From assembly GCF_000235625.1 (NCBI RefSeq), contig NZ_AGTR01000085.1, positions 124,001 through 188,000 of the forward strand: DNA of 64,000 bases, in the 5' to 3' direction. Origin of the DNA: Marinobacter manganoxydans MnI7-9 (GTDB lineage Bacteria > Pseudomonadota > Gammaproteobacteria > Pseudomonadales > Oleiphilaceae). The notes under the pieces were generated by a model. It was not told where the DNA came from. It did no database searches and was given only the letters and a program-made list of their open reading frames with translations. The translations under genes and the position numbers were made by a program. Below, in pieces: positions 17,169 to 26,325 of the stretch. Position 1 is the stretch's first letter. Every line of letters begins with the position of its first letter.

Positions 17169-18893
17169 TCAACCATTTTGTGAATTGTCCATCTTCAGTC
17201 CCACCTTGGTTACCTGGTCAGCACTGGTGGCCCGGGCCACCAGCGTTACCGGGCCAAGGGTAACCACGTCACCGACAACCGGGTGCCCCTTGGTGCGCCT
17301 CGCAAAGCATTCAGCCAGGGACAGTTCCGGGGGCAGATCGTCAAATTCAATGCCATAAACCTGCTCGACGTCACCCAGAAGGGCATCGCCGTTGAGCACA
17401 AAATCTCCGAAAAATGCCCGTTCAGCCAGGTACTTGGGCGCGTGGCGGCCGCTCAGAGCCTTGCCGAGCTCCGGCAGCACGCTCGGGGTTGCGAACATCG
17501 CCACCATGTCGCCACTGGAAACTTCCAGATCGGCTTTCGGCTGCAGGCAAACCCGGTTCCGGAAGACGCCAGCGACCGCGGTGTTCTCGGGAAACCGCAG
17601 CTGGCTCAGCCGCCGCGGCGTCTCCCAGATTTCGCCTCGCAGCGGGAACAGCATCAATTCGTGGTCGCCGGCGGCCGGCGCATCCAGGGGCAGCCTTCGA
17701 TAGGGATCCTCTCCGGCAGGAACTTCCAGGCGAAGTTTCCGGGCCAGAGGTGTCATGGTGGTGCCCTGAACGAGGAGCGAGACCAGCACGATAAAGAAAG
17801 CCGCGTGGAAGACCAGTTGGGCTTCCGGCAAGTCGGCGATGATCGGGAACAGGGCCAGTACAATCGGCACCGCACCCCGGAGGCCGACCCAGCTGATGAA
17901 ACCAAGCTCGCGGCGATTGAAGGCAAACGGCCAGAGGGTGAGCATGACCGTCAGCGGGCGGATAATGAAGATCAGCGAGAGGGCCAGGATCAGCCCGCCG
18001 CCGGCCAGCGGAATCAGATCGGAGGGCGTTACCAGCAGTCCGAGCATCAGGAACAGGCACAGTTGCGCCAGCCATGCCAGACCATCGTGCACCTGCAGGA
18101 TCATCGGCATCATCCGGACATGGCGGTTACCGATCACCACGCCGGTCAGATAAATGGCCAGAAACCCGCTGCCGCCGAGGGCGTTTGTGGCAGAAAACAC
18201 CGAGATGCCAGCAGCGGCGACCAGAAGGGGATACAGCGAAGGCGTCAGGCGGATCCGGTTGGCCAGCTCAACCACGGCGAAGCCGCCTATAATCCCGGCA
18301 ACGGCGCCGACACCGAACTGCTGCACAAGCATGGTCAAGACCGCCCAGCCCGCGTGGTCGCCATCGTTGCCGATGAGCGTGACCAGCATCAGGGTCAGGA
18401 AAATCGCCATGGGGTCGTTACTGCCGGACTCGATCTCCAGGGTGGCACTGACCCGCTCGTTCAGGTGCAGGCCGCGGCCCTGAAGCAGGGAAAACACGGC
18501 GGCGGCATCGGTGGATGAGATGATGGCGCCGATCAGCAAGGCGGTCAGCCAGTGCAGATCGAACACCCACCAGGCGACAACCGCGGCGCCAGCGGCGGTC
18601 ATTGCGACCCCGAGTGTAGCGAGCACCAGGGCGGGTTTCAGCCCCACGCGGAAGGTTTCCGCACGGGTGCGCATGCCGCCGTCCAGCAGGATCACGCCCA
18701 GCGCCAGATTGGCAATCAGGAACGCGAGCTCGAAATCGTCGAACTGGATGCCACCCGGGCCGTCCTCGCCCATCATCATGCCGACCACCAGAAAGATCAG
18801 CAGCACCGGCATGCCCACCCGGCTGGAAAGCGGGCTGAGCACAATACTGATGACCAGCATCAGGGCGCCAATCAGAGTCAGGGTGGGATCCAT
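17169..18893 (-). CDS. nhaP2: K+/H+ antiporter, CPA1 NhaP2/CvrA type, 574 aa
   Basis: About twelve transmembrane helices (1-390) with the transport core GAIISSTDAAAVFSLL and the SGSNDP motif of CPA exchangers. A TrkA-C (RCK-C) domain follows near 405-480 and a further C-terminal regulatory domain to 574. NhaP2/CvrA-type proteins expel K+ in exchange for H+ and protect cells from high internal K+ or low osmolarity. GGAGCAACA precedes the ATG at 18893. The gene is divergent from tRNA-Gly. Confidence 0.9.
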   Translation of the reverse strand: MDPTLTLIGALMLVISIVLSPLSSRVGMPVLLIFLVVGMMMGEDGPGGIQFDDFELAFLIANLALGVILLDGGMRTRAETFRVGLKPALVLATLGVAMTAAGAAVVAWWVFDLHWLTALLIGAIISSTDAAAVFSLLQGRGLHLNERVSATLEIESGSNDPMAIFLTLMLVTLIGNDGDHAGWAVLTMLVQQFGVGAVAGIIGGFAVVELANRIRLTPSLYPLLVAAAGISVFSATNALGGSGFLAIYLTGVVIGNRHVRMMPMILQVHDGLAWLAQLCLFLMLGLLVTPSDLIPLAGGGLILALSLIFIIRPLTVMLTLWPFAFNRRELGFISWVGLRGAVPIVLALFPIIADLPEAQLVFHAAFFIVLVSLLVQGTTMTPLARKLRLEVPAGEDPYRRLPLDAPAAGDHELMLFPLRGEIWETPRRLSQLRFPENTAVAGVFRNRVCLQPKADLEVSSGDMVAMFATPSVLPELGKALSGRHAPKYLAERAFFGDFVLNGDALLGDVEQVYGIEFDDLPPELSLAECFARRTKGHPVVGDVVTLGPVTLVARATSADQVTKVGLKMDNSQNG

Positions 18894-18963
18894 TGTTGCT
18901 CCAGACAGAATGCTTGCCCATTGCCGGGCGGACCGCTTATATTGCTTTCGCGGCCCTTTTTTT

Positions 18964-19037
18964 GCGGGTGTAGTTCAATGGTAGAACGGCAGCTTCCCAA
19001 GCTGCATACGAGGGTTCGATTCCCTTCACCCGCTCCA
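18964..19037 (+). tRNA. tRNA-Gly (anticodon CCC)
   Basis: Acceptor arms GCGGGTG (18964-18970) and CACCCGC (19027-19033) pair in full. The anticodon stem is GCAGC/GCTGC with loop TTCCCAA, giving anticodon CCC. The T arm is AGGGTTCGATTCCCT and an encoded CCA ends at 19037. It closely resembles E. coli glyU. It stands alone. Confidence 0.97.
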
Positions 19038-19061
19038 CTTCATTGCCGCTCGACTGTATCT

Positions 19062-20372
19062 CTAGTGTAGTTTGAGTCGGGGTTGCATGGCACGGCTGAT
19101 TTTATCCATCAGCCAGATAATCCCGGTGCGGAACATGCCGTGCAGGGCTACCTGATGCATCCGATAGAGGGACAGGTAGAACATGCGGGCCACCTTGCCC
19201 TCGATGTACATGCTGCGGCCGGACAGGTTGCCCATCAGATTGCCGACGGTGGTGTAGCGGCTGAAATTGATCAGCGAGCCGTGGTCGTTGTAGACGAAGG
19301 GCACCGCCTCGCCATTGTCCAGGCGGTTGCAGAGGGTCTTGAACAGGGTGTCTGCCTGCTGGTGCGCAGCCTGGGCCCGGGGGGGAACCGGCAGGTCGGA
19401 ATCCGGTTGCGGACAGGCAGCGCAGTCGCCGAAGGCGAAGATATTGGCATCCTGGGTGGTTTGCAGGGTCTGTTCCACCACCAGTTGATTGCTCCGGTTC
19501 ACCTCCAGACCTTCCAGCTCGGCCAGGAAGGCCGGGGCCTTGATGCCCGCTGCCCAGATGGTCATTTCCGAGGGTAATTCGGTGCCGTCTTTCATCACGA
19601 CCGTACTGGGCCGTACCTCACTCACCGGCTGGCCGGTCAGTACTTTCACCCGCTGGTGTTCCAGCTCCCTGGTGGCCGCCGCAGACAGCCGGCCAGGCAG
19701 GGCGGGAAGAATGCGGTCAGCGGCCTCGATCACGGAAATGGAAACGTCCGAGGGCTGAAGGTGGTTCATGCCGTACACCGGCAGCTCGCGGGACGCCAGT
19801 CGCAATTCTGCTGCCAGTTCCACACCGGTGGCACCCGCGCCGATGATGCTGATATTCAGGGTATGCTCAGCCCCCTGCAACGCCTCGTGATTCTTGCGCA
19901 GAAAGGCGTTGAGCATCAGGTTGTGGAAGCGCCGGGCCTGTTTGAGGCTGTCCAGGAACAGGCAGTTGTCCTGGGCGCCGGGCGTGCCAAAGTCGTTGGC
20001 GGTGCTGCCCACGGCAATCACCAGTGTGTCGTAGGGGATATGGCGTTCGGGAACGACCTCTGTACCGTCGACATCGTGGAACGGGGCTATGACCACTTTC
20101 TTGCTATCGCGGTCCAGTCCGCTCATGCGGCCGAGCTGGAATTCGTAATGGTGTTTGCGGGCATGGGCGCGGTAGTTGATCTCGTTCGCGCTGGCATCCA
20201 GGGAACCGGAGGCAACTTCGTGCAGCAGGGGTTTCCAGACGTGGGTCAGACCGGAATCCACCAGCGTGATTCTGGCTTTTCCCTTTCTACCCAGTTTGTT
20301 CCCGAGGCTGGTAACAAGTTCGAGACCGCCGGCGCCACCGCCGACCACAACAATGTGATGAAGGTTATCCAT
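19062..20372 (-). CDS. ndh: Type II NADH dehydrogenase (NDH-2), 436 aa
   Basis: Two Rossmann dinucleotide sites: HIVVVGGGAGGLELVTSLG at the N terminus for FAD, and ISIIGAGATGVELAAEL near 170 for NADH. FAFGDCAACP is the second FAD motif. The C terminus carries hydrophobic/amphipathic segments for membrane attachment (GIIWLMDKISRAM). The enzyme passes electrons from NADH to quinone without pumping protons. The start at 20372 gives the usual NDH-2 length; the frame extends to 20438 through a hairpin. Regulation may involve that leader hairpin (20398-20430). Confidence 0.93.
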   Translation of the reverse strand: MDNLHHIVVVGGGAGGLELVTSLGNKLGRKGKARITLVDSGLTHVWKPLLHEVASGSLDASANEINYRAHARKHHYEFQLGRMSGLDRDSKKVVIAPFHDVDGTEVVPERHIPYDTLVIAVGSTANDFGTPGAQDNCLFLDSLKQARRFHNLMLNAFLRKNHEALQGAEHTLNISIIGAGATGVELAAELRLASRELPVYGMNHLQPSDVSISVIEAADRILPALPGRLSAAATRELEHQRVKVLTGQPVSEVRPSTVVMKDGTELPSEMTIWAAGIKAPAFLAELEGLEVNRSNQLVVEQTLQTTQDANIFAFGDCAACPQPDSDLPVPPRAQAAHQQADTLFKTLCNRLDNGEAVPFVYNDHGSLINFSRYTTVGNLMGNLSGRSMYIEGKVARMFYLSLYRMHQVALHGMFRTGIIWLMDKISRAMQPRLKLH

Positions 20373-20397
20373 ACCAATCAGACCTGTAAGTGAAGAG

Positions 20398-20430
20398 AGC
20401 CAAGCACTCTTCAGGCGAGAATGCTTGGCT
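20398..20430. other. Perfect 9-bp hairpin in ndh leader
   Basis: AGCCAAGCA (20398-20406) pairs with TGCTTGGCT (20422-20430), ending 26 bases before the ndh start codon on the minus strand. There is no T-run. It could be an mRNA-stability or protein-binding element. The rest of the 20373-20618 gap shows nothing I recognise. Confidence 0.35.
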
Positions 20431-20618
20431 GTCCTCACTCGGAACCAGACGAGCAGCCGGAATTCGATCGGGAAACAGGGCGGGGCCTGAGCCGGGCAAT
20501 AATGTTAACGCGCCCGGACCTGTGGGTACAATTCTACGGAAGTGCTGTTTCCTTCCGGCCTGGCGCTCGCGAACCTGTGGGTGGCGCGCTCGCCGGAGCC
20601 GCAGAAGGAACAGCGGGT

Positions 20619-21224
20619 CTAATGCTGGGTGCGATACCCGTCCAGGATGGCGGCCATATCGTCACCAAGGTCTTTCATGGCTTGCGGATCCAGATTGCGT
20701 TCACCCATGGATCTCAGGCCCATGATCTGCGCCTGCAGGAGCCGGGCAAGTCGACGGCTGTCTACGGATTGCGCCAGCTCCCCTTTCACCCGAGCCTGCT
20801 CTACCAGGTCTGCAAGAGATCCCTCGATCGCGGCTAGAATGCTGTTAGCCTGGTCCGCCAGGGCCGAATGCGTATTGCTGGATTCCAGCAGCGTTTTCAC
20901 GATCATGCAGGCTCGTGAGGGTGCCGCGCTTCCGTCTCCGCAACTGCAGGCGATGCCGCGTAGATAGTCCTGAAGGCCGTCAACAATGGAATCAAAACCC
21001 TTGAGGTGAACGGCCAACTCCCGGCCGCCCTGTTCCGCATAGGCGGCCAGTGCTTCTGAAAACAGACCGTCCTTGCTGCCAAACGTGGCGTAGATGCTGC
21101 CCGGCCGCATATCGAGGGCCTGCTCGATCTGCTTCATGGAGCTGCCGTGATAGCCCTTCTCCCAGAACAGGCCAACGGCCTTTTCCAGAGCGGTTTTTCG
21201 GTCATAGCGTGCGTGTCTGGCCAT
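20619..21224 (-). CDS. TetR-family repressor, 201 aa
   Basis: The N-terminal 55 residues form the TetR helix-turn-helix (SSMKQIEQALDMRPGSIYAT). The rest is the all-helical ligand domain, which contains a Cys pair around 107-117 (CSCGDG and RACMIVK) that might sense redox or electrophile stress. The gene diverges from an AhpD-like gene across a region with three matching palindromes, so it probably represses both itself and that gene. Confidence 0.9.
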   Translation of the reverse strand: MARHARYDRKTALEKAVGLFWEKGYHGSSMKQIEQALDMRPGSIYATFGSKDGLFSEALAAYAEQGGRELAVHLKGFDSIVDGLQDYLRGIACSCGDGSAAPSRACMIVKTLLESSNTHSALADQANSILAAIEGSLADLVEQARVKGELAQSVDSRRLARLLQAQIMGLRSMGERNLDPQAMKDLGDDMAAILDGYRTQH

Positions 21225-21250
21225 AACAACAATTCACCATCGTAGTGATT

Positions 21251-21328
21251 TGAATGACCGCTCAATTATATATTGAATGATCGCTCAATAACAGTTAGCC
21301 TGAAGTATTAATTGAGCAAACATTCAAT
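21251..21328. promoter_or_regulatory. Three TetR-type operators between divergent genes
   Basis: Three copies of the dyad TGAATG-N2-CGCTCA or its reverse are visible: TGAATGACCGCTCA (21251-21264), ATTGAATGATCGCTCAAT (21272-21289) and ATTGAGCAAACATTCAAT (21311-21328). They have the size and symmetry of TetR-family operators. The third lies directly before the AhpD-like gene's ribosome binding site, so binding there would block transcription strongly. Confidence 0.7.
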
Positions 21329-21341
21329 AAAGGAGTTGGCA

Positions 21342-21896
21342 ATGACAGATTTCCCCCTTCACGACAAAGACACTGCACCGGAGAAATCCAGACCATTGCT
21401 GGACAACTCGCTCAAGGCGTTCGGCATGATTCCTGGCCTGCACGCGGTCATGGCGGAGGCGCCGGGCATCCTCGAGGGTTACCAGCAACTGCATCAACTG
21501 GTGCTGGACAGCAGCTTTGATAATGATGAAAAGACCGTCGTCTGGCAGACCATCAACGTGGAAAACGCCTGTCATTACTGCGTCCCGGCCCATACCGGCA
21601 TTGCCAAAATGATGGACGTGTCTGACGACATTACCAATGCACTGAGGGACGAAACGCCGCTGCCGAGCGACAAGCTCGAGGCGCTGAGAACCTTCACTCT
21701 CGCAGTCATGCGCAAACACGGCAATGTCAGCAAAGAGGATCTGGACGCGTTTTATAAAGCGGGCTACCAGCACCGCCAGGTACTGGAAGTGATTCTGGTG
21801 TTGTCCCAGAAAGTCATGAGTAACTACGTCAACCACATTGCGGAGACGCCCGTTGATGAGCCGTTCAAGAAGTTTGAATGGCAAAAGAAGCAGTAA
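21342..21896 (+). CDS. AhpD-like carboxymuconolactone decarboxylase-family protein, 184 aa
   Basis: The central ENACHYCVPAH is the AhpD-type CxxC followed by His, a redox-active site of alkylhydroperoxidase-like proteins. The all-helical fold and length fit the CMD/AhpD superfamily, whose members reduce peroxides or process small organics. AAAGGAGTTGGCA precedes the ATG at 21342. It is probably induced by the ligand of the divergent TetR protein. Confidence 0.88.
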   Translation: MTDFPLHDKDTAPEKSRPLLDNSLKAFGMIPGLHAVMAEAPGILEGYQQLHQLVLDSSFDNDEKTVVWQTINVENACHYCVPAHTGIAKMMDVSDDITNALRDETPLPSDKLEALRTFTLAVMRKHGNVSKEDLDAFYKAGYQHRQVLEVILVLSQKVMSNYVNHIAETPVDEPFKKFEWQKKQ

Positions 21897-21921
21897 GCCG
21901 GGCTTACGGCAACGGGACAGG

Positions 21922-24030
21922 TCAGCCCGCGTCCGTTGCCAGTATGTTCGCCTGTCTTGATCGTTTTTTGGTCTCGAGCCGCTTGTCGACGCACCGGGTG
22001 TCGTCCTCAAGAATAACGACGCATTCCAGGCACTGAATGCATTCGTCGTAATCGATCCGGCCATCCTTGCGAATGGCATTGATACCGCACTCATTCTTGC
22101 AGTGCTGGCAGGGGTTGCCACAGAGCTCAACCCGGTCCAGCCAGCTGAACAAGCGTAACCGGCCGAGCGCCGCGAGGCCGGCGCCCAGCGGGCACAGGTA
22201 GCGGCAGTAGAATTTGTGGATGAACATGCCGATCACAAGCAGGCCGACGGCGTAGAGAACGAAGGGCCAGGAGCGAACGAAAAACAGGGTTATGCTGGTT
22301 TTGAATGGTTCCACCTCCGCCATTTTTTCGGCGACGGTCAGGGAGTAGAAAGCGGTGCCCACCAGAGCCAGCAGGATCGGATATTTGAGCAGAATCAGGC
22401 GCCGGTGCCAGTGCTCGGGCACTTTGATCTGGCGGAACTTCAGTTTCTCGCCAAGCCAGGCGGCCATTTCCTGCAGGGCGCCAAACGGGCAGAGCCAGCC
22501 GCAGAAAAGGCCACGGCCCCAGATGAACAGGGTTATGAATGTGTACACCCAGAGAATAAAGATGATCGGATCCAGCAGGAACACATTGAGAGAGAAACCG
22601 TCCCAGATCGCCAGGAACAGGGTGTAGATGTTAACCACCGAAAGCTGGCCCTGGGCGTAGAAGCCGATAAAGAACAGGGTGAAAAACAGGAATCCCCAGC
22701 GGAACCGGTGTACCAGCTTCGGGTTGCGGCTCAGGGCCTTCTGGCGGGCGAAGAACACGGTCAGAACGGTCAGGCCGATTACCAGCAGGGAAATCTGCCA
22801 CCAGCGTTCTTTCCAGAGCCCGATCCAGACCGGTTGACGGGTGTCCTCAGGGTTGGGAGCAACCTCGACGGCTTCAAACAGTTCTTCGTTGAACCGAACC
22901 GGGATATCCAGGGATGTGCGGTCCACCATCAGGTGGTTACGGGCCAGTTCAACGTTGAGCTTGAGGTTGGCCTCCGCCCCCGGGTTAAAGCCGGCGTTGC
23001 CGCCCACCCGAAACAGATTGCCAGCCTCGAACGAGGGCATGCCGGCGGCGCGGAACTCGAGATTCTGGTCGAGCAGGTTGAGATCGCGCATTTCCACGGC
23101 CAGGTTGTTCTGGGAAAGGCCGACACGGTCGGGAGAACTGCCAGGCACGAACTCGCGGGAAACATGGGGAAAGGCGCCCCGGGACATGACAGCCAGAACC
23201 TGCGCGCCGTCGTCGAGTCGTTCCATGAGGCGCTGGTAGCCGTCGTCTCCTAGCAGGTTGCGCCCCACCATGGGCGAATTGATGTAGGCGAAGAACAGTT
23301 CGGTAAAGGGCTCGCCCTCTGCCGGCTCAATGTTCATGGGGTAGTCAGACAGAGGTCGGCCCAGTTCAGCCTCAATGGACTCACTGCCAATTTGCCAGTG
23401 TCCGATGTAACCGCGGTCGACCAGCTGCTGCCAGGACATCGGCTGGTAGAAATCCGGCTTCGCCCGTGTGGGGGCGCTCTGGGCAAAGCCCTCGAGTTTT
23501 TGGCGGGCCACTTTCAGGGCCGAGGACAGCACGGTGTCGTTGATGATCAGCACAGAGACCGTGGCCTTGCTGACACCGTCAAAGTGCACCACGTTGCCGT
23601 CGCTGGTTCGTCCGGAACGGCTGGAGTTGGAGGTGCTGACAATAATCTGCTCTTGTAACGAATGCCCTTCGTATTGGTCTACGAATTCGAACAGGGGCTC
23701 TTCGCCGAGGCCATGCAGAAACACCGGCTCGTGGTGATTCAGCACCTTGATGCCGGTAAAGCGCCCTTTGGTATCCAGTCCGATCAGCATGCTGATCGGT
23801 TTGCCGGCAAAGCCCTGGAGGCGGCTGTGGTCTATGGTTTCGTAGGCATAGCCGAGCAGTTCCTGGAGTTGATACACCGGATACACCGGGAAATCCGGCA
23901 GCTTGTCTTCAATGACCGTTGCCGAGGGAAACAGCTCCTGGATCAGCGCCCGCTTGCTGTCTGACAGCTCGGCCTGAACCTGGGGCATTACAAACAGACA
24001 GGCAAGAAGGAGCACAATGCGCCCTGCCAT
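21922..24030 (-). CDS. NosR/NirI-family membrane flavo-iron-sulfur protein, 702 aa
   Basis: Signal peptide (MAGRIVLLLACLFVMPQVQA), then a periplasmic FMN-binding domain (about 60-180; DGVSKATVS resembles the ApbE flavinylation motif). Several transmembrane helices follow, with cytoplasmic CGWLCPFGALQE and CRYLCPLGAG and a C-terminal ferredoxin-like region (CQHCKNEC and CIQCLEC). This is the NosR/NirI layout, which moves electrons across the inner membrane. No nosZ or nir gene is nearby, so nitrous-oxide function is not established. ACAGGAGTACCCC precedes the ATG at 24030. Confidence 0.88.
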   Translation of the reverse strand: MAGRIVLLLACLFVMPQVQAELSDSKRALIQELFPSATVIEDKLPDFPVYPVYQLQELLGYAYETIDHSRLQGFAGKPISMLIGLDTKGRFTGIKVLNHHEPVFLHGLGEEPLFEFVDQYEGHSLQEQIIVSTSNSSRSGRTSDGNVVHFDGVSKATVSVLIINDTVLSSALKVARQKLEGFAQSAPTRAKPDFYQPMSWQQLVDRGYIGHWQIGSESIEAELGRPLSDYPMNIEPAEGEPFTELFFAYINSPMVGRNLLGDDGYQRLMERLDDGAQVLAVMSRGAFPHVSREFVPGSSPDRVGLSQNNLAVEMRDLNLLDQNLEFRAAGMPSFEAGNLFRVGGNAGFNPGAEANLKLNVELARNHLMVDRTSLDIPVRFNEELFEAVEVAPNPEDTRQPVWIGLWKERWWQISLLVIGLTVLTVFFARQKALSRNPKLVHRFRWGFLFFTLFFIGFYAQGQLSVVNIYTLFLAIWDGFSLNVFLLDPIIFILWVYTFITLFIWGRGLFCGWLCPFGALQEMAAWLGEKLKFRQIKVPEHWHRRLILLKYPILLALVGTAFYSLTVAEKMAEVEPFKTSITLFFVRSWPFVLYAVGLLVIGMFIHKFYCRYLCPLGAGLAALGRLRLFSWLDRVELCGNPCQHCKNECGINAIRKDGRIDYDECIQCLECVVILEDDTRCVDKRLETKKRSRQANILATDAG

Positions 24031-24139
24031 GGGGTACTCCTGTGGTTCTTTTTGTTTGATCTTCCATGCTAGAGTTTTCGGCCCCGGGCTCAATGCGACC
24101 TCGGAGCCAGCTGAATGCTACTTTGTGAGGAGAAATGCC

Positions 24140-25012
24140 ATGACCGACGCTACCTACACGCCACCCAAAGTCTGGAAATGGGACTCCGAGAGTGGGGGCC
24201 GGTTTGCCAGTATCAACCGCCCGATCGCCGGTCCGACCCATGACAAGGAGCTGCCGGTTGGCAAGCACCCGTTGCAGCTTTATTCGCTGGCGACGCCCAA
24301 TGGCGTCAAGGTCACCGTGATGCTGGAGGAGCTACTGGAGCTCGGTATTGAAGGGGCCGAATACGATGCCTGGCTTATCAAGATTACCGACGGCGACCAG
24401 TTTGGCAGCGGCTTTGTGGAGGTGAACCCCAACTCCAAGATTCCTGCCATGATGGATCACAGTGTCAGCCCCTCCATCCGCCTGTTCGAGTCCGGGTCGA
24501 TCCTCCTCTACCTGGCGGAAAAATTCGGGGCTTTCCTGCCCAAGGACACCGCAGGGCGTGCCGAAACGATGAACTGGCTGTTCTGGCAGATGGGCAGTGC
24601 GCCCATGCTCGGTGGCGGCTTCGGCCATTTTTACGCCTACGCGCCGGAATACTACGAGTACCCGATCAACCGCTACACCATGGAAGTCAAACGTCAGCTG
24701 GATGTGCTCGACCGTCAGCTGGCAGACAACCGGTACATTGCCGGCGATGAATACACCATTGCCGATATGGCCATCTGGCCCTGGTACGGCGCCCTGGTGA
24801 AAAACAAGGTGTATGACGCGGCCGAGTTCCTGGAAGCCCACACTTATACCAACGTCATTCGCTGGGCGGATGAGATTGCCCAGCGCCCGGCGGTCAGGCG
24901 TGGCCGCATGGTCAACCGGGCCTGGGGTGAGCCGAGCAGCCAGCTGCACGAGCGTCACGACGCCAGTGATTTCGAGACCCAAACCCAGGACAAGATTGGT
25001 GGCGGTGAATGA
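24140..25012 (+). CDS. yghU: YghU-type glutathione S-transferase/disulfide oxidoreductase, 290 aa
   Basis: An N-terminal extension of about 45 residues precedes the thioredoxin-like GST domain (LYSLATPNGVKVTVMLEELL; NPNSKIPAM and FESGSILLYLAE bind glutathione). The helical C-terminal domain contains YTIADMAIWPW. The long N terminus and overall length are those of YghU/YfcG-like Nu-class enzymes, which act as glutathione-dependent disulfide-bond reductases. GAGGAGAAATGCC precedes the ATG. The stop overlaps the next gene's ATG by 4 bases. Confidence 0.9.
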   Translation: MTDATYTPPKVWKWDSESGGRFASINRPIAGPTHDKELPVGKHPLQLYSLATPNGVKVTVMLEELLELGIEGAEYDAWLIKITDGDQFGSGFVEVNPNSKIPAMMDHSVSPSIRLFESGSILLYLAEKFGAFLPKDTAGRAETMNWLFWQMGSAPMLGGGFGHFYAYAPEYYEYPINRYTMEVKRQLDVLDRQLADNRYIAGDEYTIADMAIWPWYGALVKNKVYDAAEFLEAHTYTNVIRWADEIAQRPAVRRGRMVNRAWGEPSSQLHERHDASDFETQTQDKIGGGE

Positions 25013-25569
25013 AGGTCGCGGTTTATTGCGGCTCCCGGTCCGGAAATGATCCGCTTTACGCGGACAAGGCCCGGGAGTTGGGTGATTACTTCGGTCGTAA
25101 TGGCATTGAGCTGGTGTTCGGTGGCGGCCACGTGGGTCTGATGGGTGTTGTGGCGGATGCGGTCCTGGCCGCGGGCGGCCGGGTCCACGGGGTCATCCCG
25201 GAGCATCTGCGGGACCGGGAGCTGGCCCACTCCGGCCTGACCGAGCTGCATGTGGTCAAAAACATGCACGAGCGCAAGGCCCTGATGGCGGATCTGGCCG
25301 ACGGCTTTGTCGCATTGCCGGGTGGTATTGGCACGCTGGAAGAGCTGTTCGAAGCCTGGACCTGGGGCCAGTTGGGGCTGCACCAGAAGCCTTGTGCCAT
25401 CTACAACGTCAACGGGTTTTTTGACCCGTTGCTGGCGATGGCGCAAACCATGGAGCGGGCGGGTTTTCTCAAGCAGCAATATATCGACATGCTGATCCAG
25501 ACCGATCAGCCCGCGACCCTTCACCGAGCCTTTGAGGGTTATCAGAGCCCCGAAGAAAAATGGTTGTGA
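25009..25569 (+). CDS. LOG-family nucleotide 5'-monophosphate phosphoribohydrolase, 186 aa
   Basis: A Rossmann-like protein with the LOG signature PGGIGTLEELFEAWTWGQLG near residue 103 and GGGHVGLMG near 37. Family enzymes cleave the N-glycosidic bond of nucleoside monophosphates; some make cytokinins, while bacterial PpnN-like members work in purine salvage. It overlaps yghU by ATGA and is translationally coupled to it. Substrate is not predictable here. Confidence 0.9.
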   Translation: MKVAVYCGSRSGNDPLYADKARELGDYFGRNGIELVFGGGHVGLMGVVADAVLAAGGRVHGVIPEHLRDRELAHSGLTELHVVKNMHERKALMADLADGFVALPGGIGTLEELFEAWTWGQLGLHQKPCAIYNVNGFFDPLLAMAQTMERAGFLKQQYIDMLIQTDQPATLHRAFEGYQSPEEKWL

Positions 25570-25575
25570 GCGACC

Positions 25576-26319
25576 TCACTCCATCCGGCTGACCTTCGCC
25601 ATCAGCCGGCGCCAGTCAATCGGCAGCCGGCTTTCAAGTTCCGCCAACACCGGATCTTTGGGATGCACCGACTGGAAGTGCTGTTTGCTGGCATAAACCA
25701 CGGTGTTGTTACTTTTGCTTCGAAAGCCAAGAAGCACCGCAAAGTGCCTCTTGAGCCGCCGGAAGTAAGCCCCCTGGACATCCGGAGTCCGGTGGTAATT
25801 CAGCACCAGCCAGCCGTCCTCCGTGAGCACCCGGGCGCACTCATCCACAAACTGTTTCTGGGCCTGTGCAGGGCTCATCCGGTCTGCGTTGTACAGATCG
25901 GCCAGAATCATATCCGTGCTCGCCTCCGGCAGCTTTTCCAGGGCATCCCGGGCATCGGCAATGGTTACCTCAAGGCGCTCACTGCCGGGCAGATCAAAAA
26001 ATTCCCGGGCAGTGTCCAGTACCGCCTGGCGCAGTTCGACGGCGTGTATCCGACACTCGGGATAAAGATGGTGAAAGGCGCCGGCCATCACGCCGCCGCC
26101 CAGGCCCAGAATGGTGACGTGGCGAGGGTTGGCAAAGACCGCCGGCAGCATCATGGCCCGGTTGTACTCATGAACTGGCAGATAGGGAAATCGGCGATCA
26201 ATCTTGCTTTGCTCGAACACCGAATTGAAGGTAAGCACCCGGTGTTTGCGGTAATCGACCACCAGAATGCTGCCCAGGGCATCCCGGGTGTGGTGGATAA
26301 TCTCGCCTTTGTTGAACAT
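25576..26319 (-). CDS. Spermidine-synthase-like methyltransferase-fold protein, 247 aa
   Basis: The core holds HVTILGLGGGVMAG, a Rossmann glycine loop of SpeE/methyltransferase type, and ILADLYNAD where spermidine synthases have their catalytic Asp region. The usual N-terminal tetramerisation strand is short. This divergent group often has no proven aminopropyltransferase activity, so polyamine synthesis is only a possibility. It lies 6 bases downstream of an ankyrin protein gene, probably in one operon. Confidence 0.78.
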   Translation of the reverse strand: MFNKGEIIHHTRDALGSILVVDYRKHRVLTFNSVFEQSKIDRRFPYLPVHEYNRAMMLPAVFANPRHVTILGLGGGVMAGAFHHLYPECRIHAVELRQAVLDTAREFFDLPGSERLEVTIADARDALEKLPEASTDMILADLYNADRMSPAQAQKQFVDECARVLTEDGWLVLNYHRTPDVQGAYFRRLKRHFAVLLGFRSKSNNTVVYASKQHFQSVHPKDPVLAELESRLPIDWRRLMAKVSRME

Positions 26320-26325
26320 GCCGGC

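Noticed and set aside
17283-18518. 411-codon plus-strand frame across the K+/H+ antiporter
   Set aside because: The composition is low-complexity His/Gln/Arg-rich, typical of the antisense of membrane protein genes.
21893-21907. GTAAGCC/GGCTTAC hairpin after the AhpD-like gene
   Set aside because: Only a 7-bp stem with no T-run on either strand. Too weak to call a terminator.
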